Shown: piece after piece, positions 1-11,400 of the stretch | Layout of the letters: each line of letters begins with the position of its first letter | Numbering within the stretch: position 1 is the stretch's first letter | Origin: Conoideocrella luteorostrata | Taxonomy: Eukaryota; Ascomycota; Sordariomycetes; Hypocreales; Clavicipitaceae | Direction of reading: 5' to 3' | DNA: 64,000 nt | NCBI GenBank assembly: GCA_032433595.1 | Contig: JASWJB010000001.1 | Coordinates: forward strand, 462,480-526,479 | Made by a program: the position numbers and the translations under genes | Notes under the pieces: model-generated | Told to the model about the DNA's origin: nothing | Database searches by the model: none | What the model saw: the letters and a program-made list of their open reading frames with translations, nothing else

Positions 1-343
1 TGCCGCGTCCAAGGTACTTCCCAGTAACCAGCAGTTTCCCACGAGCAAGTTAGTGTCGCCCCGGTCCCCGTCGCCGAAATGGAAGCAAGCTATCAGCTAG
101 CTCGGCCAAATGCTATTTTCCTGACGCTACTCGCAGCTTTTTCGCTGACCTCTTCTTCATCGTTGTCTGTCTCTTTTCCCCAGATCATACCATCATCTGC
201 TGCTTGTAGATTAACTCTTTGTGACGGGCGAGCGGATTTCCATCCCGTCTTTATCATCCGATAGCTTTTTTTCCTTTTGCGAAAGACAGCTTCATAGAGC
301 TGTTAGAAGCTCGGGGGGGGCCAGACTGGTGCGGGTTGCGGCC
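1..343 (+). promoter_or_regulatory. Upstream region and leader of the urease gene
   Basis: No gene is recognisable here. The stretch directly precedes the urease start codon and should hold its 5' leader and part of its promoter. It contains pyrimidine-rich runs (for example around 150-180) of the kind often seen before fungal start codons. No specific binding site can be assigned; the assignment rests only on position. Confidence 0.4.
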
Positions 344-3300
344 ATGTTCCTCTCTCCCAAAGAAGTAAGCTGTCCACTCACGAGAAGAGAAGAGAGGAGA
401 TACTTCTCCTTCTTAACGTATCGCGTGACGTCGATTAGCTTACACCTCCGGAATTGTTAACAGCTCGATAAGCTCGTCATCGCGCAGCTTGGTCTTCTGG
501 CCCAACGACGACTCGCGCGAGGAGTCCGGCTGAACCATTCTGAAGCTACGGTACGGTCCTTTCCTTGAGCAATCTCCGTGTGCTTCATTGAGTGCTGTCA
601 ATGAAGCACTCGTTTACATAAGACGTTTGCTTGCCCGCCAAGACTAACACGAAAGACCCGCCGCAGGCCCTCATTGCGAACAACCTCCACGAACTCATCC
701 GCGATGGCAACCACACCGTGGCGGACCTCATGAAACTCGGCGCCACCATGCTCGGCCGCCGTCACGTCCTCCCCGCCGTGTGCTCGACCCTCCGCGAGAT
801 CCAAGTAGAGGGCACCTTTCCCATGGGCACCTACCTCGTCACTGTACATAACCCCATATCCACCGATGACGGCGATCCGCGCCGCGCCCTGTACGGCAGC
901 TTCTTGCCCATCCCGGACAACGAGGCCTTTCCGCTGCCCCCCGATTCCGAATACGCCTTGCGCAGACAACCCGGCGCGGTAGTCGCCGTCAAGGGCACCG
1001 TGAAGCTGAGCCAGAACCGCAAGCGGAGACGCCTCAGAGTGACGAGCAAAGGCGATCGGCCCATCCAGGTCGGCTCGCATTACCACTTCATAGAGGTGAA
1101 CCCACAGCTGGAGTTCGACCGGGAAAGGTCGTATGGGTACCGCCTCGACATCGCGGCCGGCACATCAGTGCGCTTCGAGCCCGGAGACACCAAGACGGTG
1201 ACGCTCGTGGAAATCGGAGGCAACAAGGTCATCCGCGGCGGGAACAACCTGGCCACGGGCCTCGTCGAGCTCTGGCGCGTCAAGGAAATCGTCTCAAGCC
1301 TGCAGGCTGCCGGGTTTGCCCATCTCGCCGAACCAGCCAACCACCCCCGCGGAGACGGCGCCCACATCGACATGTTCCAGATGGACCGGGCAGCATATGC
1401 AACCATGTTCGGCCCCACCACCGGCGACCTCGTCCGGCTGGGAAACACAGATCTCTGGATCCAGGTCGAGCGCGACATGACCTTTTACGGAGACGAGTGC
1501 AAGTTTGGCGGCGGCAAGACCCTGCGCGAGGGCATGGGTCAGGCGACGGGGCGGCCGGACGCCGAGTCGCTAGACATGGTGGTCACGAATGCCTTGATTG
1601 TGGACTGGACCGGCATATACAAGGCCGACATTGGTGTCAAGAACGGCATGATTGTTGGCATTGGTAAGGCCGGCAGTCCGGACGTCATGGATGGGGTGAC
1701 GCCGAACATGGTGGTGGGCAGTTGTACGGATGTAGTTGCTGGTGAGGGCAAGATCGTGACGGCGGGCGGCATTGATACGCATATTCACTTTATTTGTCCG
1801 CAGCAGGCCAATGAGGCGTTGGCTTCGGGCATAACAACGTTTCTGGGAGGCGGAACAGGGCCGAGGTAAGTGCTTGGTGCTTGATTTTTCCTATACTCGT
1901 CCCGGTGCTTCTTGGTCTTTGGAACTTGCGGTGACAGCGTGCTTTGCTTGCTTGCTGGCTGGTTAGCTCACCTCCACGATCTCATCTCATCTCATCTCAT
2001 CTCATCTCATCGCCCCTCAGCCTCAACTTACTCATTCGCTCACTCACTCACTCACTCACTCACACATACATACATACATACATACTACAATTCCTCTTCG
2101 TTTCTTCAACATGATATCACAATCAAACCCGGTATCAACCGTGCTAATCTTTCTCATCAAATCATCAGCGCCGGCTCCAATGCCACCACCTGCACCCCCA
2201 GCAAACACTATATCAAGCAAATGCTCCAGGCCTGTGACGCGCTCCCTCTCAACGTCGGCCTCACAGGTAAAGGATGCGACTCGGCGCCCGAAGCCCTCCG
2301 TGAACAAATCACCGCCGGTGTATGCGGCCTCAAGGTCCACGAGGACTGGGGCGCCACGCCAGCCGCCATCGACGCCTGCCTCACCGTCTGCGACGAGCTG
2401 GACGTCCAGTGCTGCATCCACACAGACACGCTCAACGAGTCGGGATTTGTCGAGCAGACAATTGCCTCGTTCAAGGGCCGCACCATCCACACGTACCACA
2501 CCGAGGGGGCGGGAGGGGGTCACGCGCCGGATATCATCTCCGTCGTGGAACACCCCAATGTCCTGCCTGCTTCCACGAACCCCACGCGGCCGTTCACCAA
2601 GAACACGCTGGACGAACACCTCGACATGCTCATGGTGTGTCACCACCTGTCCAAGAATATCCCCGAAGACGTCGCCTTTGCCGAGTCGCGTATCCGAGCC
2701 GAGACCATCGCCGCCGAGGACGTGCTTCAGGACATGGGCGCCATTAGCATGATGAGCTCGGATTCCCAGGCCATGGGCCGGTGCGGCGAGGTCATCCTCC
2801 GGACGTGGAACACGGCGCACAAGAACAAGGTCCAGAGAGGGAAACTCCCCGAGGATGAGGGCACAGACGCAGACAACTTCCGCGTGAGGCGGTACATCAG
2901 TAAATACACGGTCAATCCAGCATTGGCCCAAGGCTTCAACCATCTCATTGGCAGCATCGAGGTCGGGAAGCTGGCAGATCTGGTGCTCTGGGATCCTGCC
3001 TGGTTCGGAACCAAGCCGTCCTTTGTGCTGAAAGGGGGTTTCATGGCATGGGCCCAAATGGTAAATGTTTTCTCAGCATCTCCTTTTTCTCTTCCTTTTC
3101 CTCTCCTGCTCCTCTTTCCACACCAAACATGTCACATGTGCTTTGCTTACACGTAATGTAAACCTTCCAGGGCGATGCCAACGGCTCCATCCCCACCATC
3201 CAACCCACCATCGGCCGTCCCATGTACGCGCCGCTCGTGCCCTCCTCCAAAGTCCTCTTCGTATCCGAGGCATGCATCTCCTCCGGCGCAGCCCAGTCCT

Positions 3301-3491
3301 ACAACCTACGCAGCCGGGTCGAGGCCGTCCGCAACTGCAGAGGCATAGGCAAGAAGGACATGCGTCTCAACGATGCGATGCCCAAGATGAAGGTCGATCC
3401 GGAGTCGTATGTCGTAAAGGCAGATGGCGTGGTGTGTACAGCAGAACCGGCGGACGAGTTGCCTCTCTCGCAGGCTTGGTATGTCTTTTGA
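344..3491 (+). CDS. ure1: Urease (single-chain fungal type), five exons
   Basis: Hydrolyses urea to ammonia and carbamate in the cytosol; it is the nickel enzyme that lets fungi use urea as nitrogen source. Exons read as 344-364, 464-550, 667-1865, 2169-3060 and 3171-3491, giving about 839 residues, the usual fungal length in which the bacterial gamma, beta and alpha subunits are fused. The start ATG at 344 gives MFLSPKE, continuing in exon 2 with [10 protein letters not shown], matching the family N-terminus. Visible alpha-subunit motifs are [13 protein letters not shown] (metal histidines), GLKVHEDWG (the lysine that is carbamylated), [15 protein letters not shown] (metal histidine region), MVCHHLSKN (mobile-flap Cys-His) and [12 protein letters not shown] (catalytic aspartate). 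All key residues are present, so the enzyme should be active. Intron phases join cleanly. It converges on the HMG-box gene. Intron 3 is long and microsatellite-rich. Confidence 0.96.
1981..2085 (+). repeat. Three adjacent microsatellites inside urease intron 3
   Basis: Within the 303-nt intron 1866-2168 lie (CTCAT)6 at 1981-2010, a (CTCA)n run at about 2039-2063 and a (CATA)n run at about 2063-2085. They are close neighbours of different period, so the intron length is likely to vary between strains. The exon frame is restored at 2169. Confidence 0.9.
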
Positions 3492-4521
3492 AACACTACT
3501 CCCAAGCGTGGAAGGAATGCAATATCTACGCGCAGGTAGGTAGGCTTTATTTTTATCTAGGTCAAGGTTGATGATGGATGGTAAGAAGTGGGTGGTGATG
3601 GGGTTGGGAGGTAAGAAGAGGCGAGAGGAGAGGTGGAAATAGCATTTATGAGGAGGTTCTGAGAAACATGCATGTGTACGATTTTGAGAATCATAGCGAG
3701 GTAGTTTTTGCGGCGTTCTCTTGGAGCAGACAAATGTTTGCATTTCGCACACTGAATAGGCTGGGCATCCCTAATTATCCCTCGACAGAGTTACTTATTA
3801 GAGAGACATAACGGCTGTCTGTCTATAGAGGACCCAACCCCCCCAACCCCCCCTTTTGGTTGACTATGCATAACACGTCACAACAAATGCATAAACTGTG
3901 TGGTCTTCACAATCAAGTCAATCCATAAAGTACAAGTATAATAATCATTGCTTTCATTACGGCATCGCACAAACTGCGTAAATACAATCCACCCTATCAA
4001 ACATACACGACACGAATACCGTCCCGTCGTCCCGTCATCCCGTCACTACAGCACAGGTTGTAGATAACAATAATCAAACCCAGCATGTATCCGGGGAACT
4101 TTCCCAGAGTATCCCTCGGCGTCTTCTTTTAATCCTATACCGTTCCGTCCTATTTCGTCCTTTCTCCTCCTCCCATCAAGAGGAAACATAATATGACCAC
4201 GCTCCGAAAACAGAAAAAAAAAACTGCCCTTATTTAAGAAAGATAAGGAAAAATAAAAGACGACATCTGCGCAAATCGGCAGGAGACCACATATCCATCT
4301 TCCAGCTACGCCGAAAGGGAAGAGGGGAGGCCCTCCCCTTTCCAAAGGCTCCGACATCACATGAGGTATCATGTCCTTTCATCTATTCAGGATGATGACA
4401 AAAATGAGAAGCTGGCGCTGACTGACCCAAGCTCTCAAAAGGGAGAGCAATTACAGATCGGCACATGCACCATGACAACAGCAGGAAGAAATGCTCTAAA
4501 GCAACAAGAAATGCAAGACGT
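3492..4521. other. Convergent intergenic region between urease and HMG-box genes
   Basis: About 1 kb separates the two stop codons. It should hold both 3' untranslated regions. Only short ORFs with no recognisable domain occur. There are homopolymer C runs near 3838-3852 and an A run near 4216. Nothing else is visible. Confidence 0.6.
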
Positions 4522-6314
4522 CTAAGAGCTCTTAGTCTTCTTGCGTCCAGACTTCTTGGGCTCCTCCTTATCCTCAGTTGCCTTGGTGGATACGCGTCTC
4601 CTCTTCTTGTCAGGGCTGGCAGGAGTGGCCTTTGCGGCATCTGTGATAGTGGTATCAGCAGCGGGAGTGGCAGTCTTTCGCTTGCGAGGAGCAGCCTTCT
4701 TAGGAGTTTTGGCTTCGTCTTGTAGTTGCTCAGCAATGGCATCATGGTCATTCGCGGGAGCCTCAGCAGCCGAATCTTCTTTAATGGTGGGCATGGGGAT
4801 CTGGAAATCATCCGCATACTTGAGGGCCTCCTCATCGCTCATGTTCTTGGCCAAAGGGTTCCCGGCCTTGTAGGAGTGAACGCGAGCATTGTACAGGCGA
4901 AGATTATACTGGTAGGCAGTGTTCCAGCCCTTCTTCTCAGTAGGGCTCATGTTGGCCCATCGGCGCTGACCCTCTTCCTGAACAGCACCCTTGGGGGCCT
5001 CGGCACCAAGATCATTAGCAATGATGGAGCGAGCGTGTTGCATGTACAAGAAGTAAGGGGTCAGAGGTCGCTTGGGGGCGTTGGGGTCGTGGGTGCGCTT
5101 TTTACGCTCCTTCTTCTCCTCAACGGCGGGGACGATCTCTGTAGGGACGGGCATCATGAGGGTGGCAGCAGCAGTCTCAAAAGAGCTGAGCAGGTCGCCT
5201 TGGCCCTCAGCGGTAGCTTCACCAAGAAGGAGATTAGTCTGGCGAATATAGTCCTGAGTAAAGGAGCGCAAAAGCTCAAGAATAGTGCTCAGACGGCCAA
5301 CAGCCTAAGTATCAGGTCAGCATAAAGAAACTACATTTTGTGCATGATAAACAAGACAGCAACAGCAAAGTCTATAATATGGCTTGAGGTGAAAGCGAGT
5401 TGCGCAGTAAGCAATTAATTCCATGAGTTTAGTCGGCTCAAACTTGCATTGCAAATTCCACCCGGATCTTTGGTGCTGCAGTGACATGAACGCAGTGACG
5501 TGACGCTCGACAGCATGAGACGAGCCCAGAGTCGCGGCTCAGCCGAAAGCTGCATCTGGAGCTTCCACAGCCGAGCGGGGAAGTTTGAAGCTTGAAGCTT
5601 GAAGCTTGCTGCCGGCAGCTGAAGCTACCCCTGCAAGACGCGCTGATGGCTGTCGAGCTCTGGCGGCGGGGCGGCTGCTCCCCAGCTGAGGCGCGGCGCG
5701 GCACCTCAATGTAAACAAAGGCAAGCGGGCCAAGCAGCTGCACCGCGTCTGTACGCCGCTTGCATGCGAGAAACCATGAAGAAAAATGGAAGAAAAAAGA
5801 TTGCGCATAAAACAGCTCAAGTATTGCCAAATTATTCTTCGAGCAATCAATGAAGAAATTGCTTTACGCTTGAGGTTCAGGAGCTGCGAGCGCGAATGCA
5901 TGCGTCCGGTTTGCCTGCAACGCCAATCCAAATATGATCTGCTTCGGGTTACACCGCAATTGAAGGCTTCGAAGCATTTTGCATCATCCATTTTCAAAAG
6001 GTGACTGACGCAGATTCATACTGATGCCCAATGCTTTGCTCCTTGCTCTTTGCTCCGCCGGCCAAACTCAAGGAATCGCGCGAGTAAAGAGGAGGAAGGG
6101 TGCAAGTGTAGGAGTGGTAGTAGAAAAGTGGTATAAAAAAAAGTCGACTTACCGAGTCACGAACTCGGAGGAAGCTCTCATTGTCAACGACGCGCTGCGT
6201 GACGCTGATGGGAATGGGTGGTTGAGGAATGACTCCAGCAGTGGGTGCAGGAATCATGGGCGCAGGGGCGACGGCGACCTTCTTGTCGTCTGTCTTCTTA
6301 GACTGGCGCGGCAT
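4522..6314 (-). CDS. HMG-box chromatin protein, two exons
   Basis: Predicted nuclear DNA-bending protein of about 314 residues. Exon 1 is 6314-6153 (54 codons, starting MPRQSKKTDDKK), exon 2 is 5304-4522. The 848-nt intron has GTAAGT at its start, a GCTGAC branch motif and TTAG at its end, and the join gives the smooth helix FLRVRDS-AVGRLSTILELL. One HMG box lies at about residues 127-202, beginning DPNAPKRPLTPYFLYMQ with the conserved aromatic and tryptophan positions (RRWANMSPTEKKGW). The N-terminal part is proline-rich and then helical; the C-terminal part is basic with KRKT, DKKRRRV and GRKKTK stretches that should act in nuclear import and DNA contact. This fits fungal HMG-box proteins longer than yeast NHP6, resembling the NHP10/HmbC size class, but orthology is not decided. 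The intron is unusually long for this genome. Confidence 0.88.
5585..5608. repeat. TGAAGCT heptamer repeat in the HMG-box intron
   Basis: Three tandem copies of a 7-nt unit containing the HindIII-like AAGCTT core lie in the middle of the 848-nt intron. It is a short low-copy tandem repeat with no evident function. Confidence 0.7.
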
Positions 6315-9300
6315 GGCGATGGTGGATTTTTGGTGGTTGTGGATTTTTTTTTTTTTTTGTGGCGGCGACGGGTGCTCTGTAGATTCGCTGGAGATGGTGC
6401 GCTGATGGTGTTGTAGCAAGAGGCCTGTATTCACGCGACAGCAGGTGCACGATGGCGATGTTTTGTGGTGGAATGAGAGGGGAGAGGTGAGTATTGGGGG
6501 AGCCTCGGGGGACTGAGTGATTTGGGTGATTTGGGTGGCGTGGCTTGGGCGGAGGGTGCTGGGAGGAAGCTACGGGGAAAGAAGGAAAAGAAGAAGGGGA
6601 AAAATTCGGGGGCTGGGAGGCGGGACGGTGGGTGGTGCGCCCAATATGTAGGATTGCAGAGCCTCTGGAGCTGGTGCACAATCAGCAACGCAGGACAAAC
6701 TACCAGCTGCTGGGGACTGGGGACTTGGGATCTGGGCCGCACGCCGGTGAGAGGGAAAAAAAAAAAAATTGGCACGCATGGCGGCTGCAGACTGTTCTGA
6801 AATGGCGAATGGGCCGCCTGACTGGTCAGCGGGGTGAGGCTTTGGCGGGGCGCCAGTTGGCTTCTCCGACCTGAGTTCTGGCTCTCGCCGCCGGTCAATC
6901 GATGCTGCTGCCACCACCGCTGTTGCTGCAGTGGTGAGCCTGCGCTCCTGCTCCGCTCTGGCTTGCGCAGGCAAGCAACTGCGCGGGCAGGACCAGCAGA
7001 ATTGCGCTACGCTACTGGGCTGCCCCGAAATCTCTTCGCCTGGCACTCCCAAGTGCCCCCGTTGTTTGGGATCTCGGGGTCTCGCCCACTGCCCACCCGC
7101 GCCAGTCCGCTCTGTCCCAGGCCGCTCGTTCTTTTACTCGTTTTTCATTCTCCTCGCCAGATCAACCACTGCCAGCTCGGCCAGTGACAGGCATCCATCC
7201 CTTCCACCATTCAGCCTAGCCACCCACATCCCAGCCAGCAAGTCGCGTCTGGGCCATGCCCCCCTCGATTTGCAACAACAACAAAGCCCACTGACACGCT
7301 AGTTCATTTCCTTCGCTAATGACATTACCTCGGTGCAAAGTTGCTCGTTGACGACGCAGGACCCCGCCGGTCGGGCCACAGGCCGCTTGCTTGTTCAGAG
7401 TCCAGTTACAAGCCCCTTGTCGCCATTTCGAAGCGCCCATCGGCATCAGCGTCTCTGGTTGCCCGTCCAGCTGGTTTCGCAAGTGGTTTGAGTCCCGAGT
7501 CTTGTGGAACACAGCCGAGTGTGCAGGAGCTGCTGCAGCACCCGCATGCCTTCAGCGGTGTGGCGGTCCTCAGCTCGATCCATGTTGCGAACACCCAGCA
7601 ACAGCGCCGAAATTTAACTCAACAGGCCGCAACGACAACGTCCCAATGATTGTTCTGGCCGAGCTCCGTCAAGTAGCGGTTCTCACCTGGATAATTTGTC
7701 CTCGCCATAAGCCCACTAATGCCAACCGGTGGTCTACGGAGTACAGACATGACAAAGGCAGAGAAAAGCCAAGGACTTGTAAAGCAGCCAGCATTTCTCT
7801 CTGCACCACACCGATGTCTGGTGCATGCTGCACACTGCCGGCTACCCACCCAAAAGGCTGAGTTGTCAACTGGCTGTCTTTAGATTTGGCGCGCATGTAC
7901 TCCATAGACAGCTGCAAGCAAGCCGTCCTCGGTCCAACTCCGTAGAGTTACCTCTCTCTTCGCCTTCGACTGTACTGTTGCAGTATTGCACTATCATGCT
8001 GAGAAAATGAATACCTTGTGTTTGCTTGGCCATTTCAAGTTTTACGTCGAGCATACACAGCCTACCCAACATATTGGTATTCCATACTCGATTGGTGTTG
8101 TGTCTGGCTTTTGAAAGTGGCCAGCGATGCCACAAAACTCTCTTGCACAAAGCAGTTCGCGTCCATTGTGCTTCCAGGCGACCTTCTGAAGACTTTTGTG
8201 GGCGATGCACTAAGGTCACTGGTTTTGAATTCCCAGCGACCGCCGACGAGTTGAGCTGGTAACCAGTCCTGGTGCCACTGGACGGAGTGAGGGGGAAAAC
8301 GTAATAATAATCGCCGCCGGACGTGGCATAGTGGCACAGCGCAGCCCCGCCAATGACAATACAGAAGCAACAGCTCGCCGTTGAAACAGTGACCAATTGA
8401 CAGCGCTGAACGCCGACGGCGCTGCCAGTGGCTCCAGTCGCCGCTCAATCAGTCCACCTCGTCTCCCTCCTCCCCGTCTCTTTCTCTCCCCCTCCCCCTC
8501 TCTCCCTCTCACTCTCCATCCTTGGCCGAGCGACTGGTGCGAGTGCAACTCGCTGTCGTTCCGGCGCCTTCGGGGTCGAGGGTGTACATCTCAGAACGGT
8601 CATGGCCTCCCAGCCCGACCGCATGATGATCGCCGATAATGGACGACTTGGCCTGCTGAAACTGACGGCTGAGGGGCTGGCCAGTTTTACGAGTCTCGCC
8701 AGCTGCCATCCACACAGGGCACTATCCCATACCAACACCCCCAGCGACAGACCTAGATTGTTAGTTCGATATTGATGGATGACAGCAACAAGACCGTCTG
8801 CGTTACGCCCGGTTCAGCAGCACTGTGCTTTTACTTGCCTCTCCACTAGTTTGTGGTGCTACTATCTCCACCGGCCGAAGTGAATCCTGTCCCAACAGCA
8901 GTAAACTGTTCCCTGGCCACATCCAAGTCATTAAAGATCAGGGCTCTAACAAGTCCCGATGAGCACATGACGCCAAGAAAGCCCATCGCCACATGCCGTA
9001 GACAGCAACTACGGCAGCCCACTGCTGTCGGATTTCTCCTTCCGCGACTTCGCAATGTCGTCGCCAGGCGATAAGGGTCAGCACCGTGGGACCTTCAGGC
9101 CAGACAATCGCCCACACCAGTGAAGAGTATGGGCACCTCAACTTGTGCCCTGAGAGGTCATTTTGCCGTGTAATTCTCCCTGAAGGCCATTTTTGCTGCC
9201 CTCGGCATTTTCATCTGCTCTATTGTACCGAACACACAGGCGGTGTGATCCCAGTGAGCTGTCCAACATCAATCGGCCAGTTCATGTCGTTCTACTCCGT

Positions 9301-11400
9301 AGCCAAGTTTCCATCGCGATCTCATCCTCCAATCTGATTCCCATTGCTCCTTCCCCCCTCCCCACAATGCAAACAGGAGAGTTTTAAGTCTTCTAATCCA
9401 CATATCGCGAGCCACTCGAACCTTGCCTTATCTCTGCTTCTCACCGTACGTTGTAACTATTGCACGAGACAAATTGGGCAAATCGACTCACTGCATTATA
9501 CTAGCAAACCGTTGGCAGTGCTGTTCCTCGGTTTATTTCGTACTCTCGTTTAGATTTTCTCGGAAAATATTATCAGCCTGTCTTCACAGGATAACACTGG
9601 CAACACAGATTTCAGGTACAGTGCTAGTTATCTTATCGCAGTCAAGCTTCTTTTGTATGGTGCCGCGTGCCATTAGCCAGATGCATAGCTGAATGCCAAT
9701 AATCAGAGGGCAGCTCACGTACGAATCTACGCGATAATCTAAAGCACCTAGGAGAGGGTTGGCGAAGGCATTACATACAGGGCATACAGACCAGAGTCCA
9801 AGCCAATGTTTCGGATTTTCAGCCCAGATCAAAGCCGAACAATCTCCAGACAAAGTTAAGAGCGTCTCATGGTCGACGGCATTCCTACCAGTCAGTCTTT
9901 GCCGTATGCCAGCTGTGTGGTTCTGCTGGCTGTTGTCAGACAATTCGTCGTACAGTACTCCGTATAAACCTGGCGCAAAACAGGAGACGCGGGGTCCGGC
10001 GAATGTGGTAGGCGCAGAAGCAACGAGGAGCAAAGAGGGGCTCGCTGGACCCCTCAATCGTTTCAGGATTGGCCTAGTGGAACTCTTGACAATATCGGTA
10101 CGTACCTGTCGTGACCTGTGCACCCCTCTACTGAGAACCCCTCTTCCGGGATCTATCATACCTACAACAAAAACAAGAGTGCTAAAAATTCAAATGCAGT
10201 AGTAAAGAAGAAAATAGCAGAAACGCAAGAAAAAGGCATTATATAAAGTGGATTATGTATATGCCTACATGCGCGCACGTACAGGTGAACTAATAAATAC
10301 ATTAGTCCCAGCTTAACTGTATGCTACCAAGCTAACTAGAGTACTCTGTAGCATTTTGAATGACGTGGAGGGAAAACCAGCCGGCAGGCTAGGCTAGCCG
10401 TCTAGCTGTCCGGCTACAGTAATTTAAGCTTGCTCAGCACAGTTAAATTTATGGATTAACGCGCTACAGGCTCTGAAACTGTGGCGCCGCGGTGCCTGTT
10501 TCTTACGTTATATTGTGCGTTCGAATGTTGTCACTGCTAAGTTTCCACCGAAGCATTGAATTGTACTGATGAAGCCATACCATTTTGGCAGGCACGATAA
10601 CTACTCCGTAGACATCAGACAGTTGCCGAGATAGAAACTTCTTTTTAGAATGTCGACGAACCCCCGGTTGGCTTTCCCGCCGCCAAGTGTCGAAGGCTCT
10701 CTCCGACAGCGTCGTTGCACATGCCACGTACTCGCGTATTGTAGATCCTCCGTGCCGGACCAGACTCTAGCTGATACCAGACCCTCTCCAGACGGCCGGC
10801 ACCTCCATTCCCTGACTCTACCGGTACAGGGGAACATCCCACATCTGGCGGGTGCTTTGACATCATCGCCAGGTACTTCCACGATGTACTCAGTGACTCA
10901 ATGCAGCTTGTAGTTGTATTGCGCCAATCATGCTCGCAACTCGTCCAAAACCACATCTTGTAACCCATCCAGCATTCTCTAAGCTGGATGACACCGTAAT
11001 AGTTAGGTGGAGAGCCAAGCACCGAATTACAGAGAAGGCTAGCCCGTCATTGAGCGCTACGTCGTCGAGGCACGTGTAGCTATTCGCATGCCTCCGTATA
11101 CAACGGCGTACCCAGGTACCTTGCCCAAGACATGAATACATCCGATCCATCTTTGTTGCCCCTCCTTCACAACCCCTCCTGGCTCCCTCCCATTCACTTC
11201 TAAAGCTCTCAAATCTTGCTTGCATCCTCACTTCTTTCTTTCTCAAATAACAACGTTTGCACATTACATCACATCTCTCATCTTTTTTTTGCTTCCGTTT
11301 GATCTGCTGATAAGAGCAAGATTGACTGTAAAGCCGCGCAGCCAGATCTTCACGGCTGCACCATAACAGTATCACATCACTTTGTTTCTTCTTTTCCGAC
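6315..11400. other. 5.1 kb divergent intergenic region, HMG-box and het-c genes
   Basis: The two flanking genes are transcribed away from this region, so both promoters lie here. Just before the HMG start there is a T run (about 6345-6358) and CA/CT-rich leader sequence. A strong pyrimidine tract lies at about 8443-8516. The last 200 nt before het-c are CT-rich. TACTCCGTA elements occur at 9293, 9956 and 10602. The ORFs are short, without domains; the longest ATG ORF (9584-10159, minus) runs through one of those elements, which argues against coding. A non-coding transcript cannot be excluded. Confidence 0.5.

Noticed and set aside
9584..10159. 191-codon ATG ORF on the minus strand
   Set aside because: It reads through a TACGGAGTA intergenic element, shows no domain, and lies in a region full of comparable open frames on both strands.
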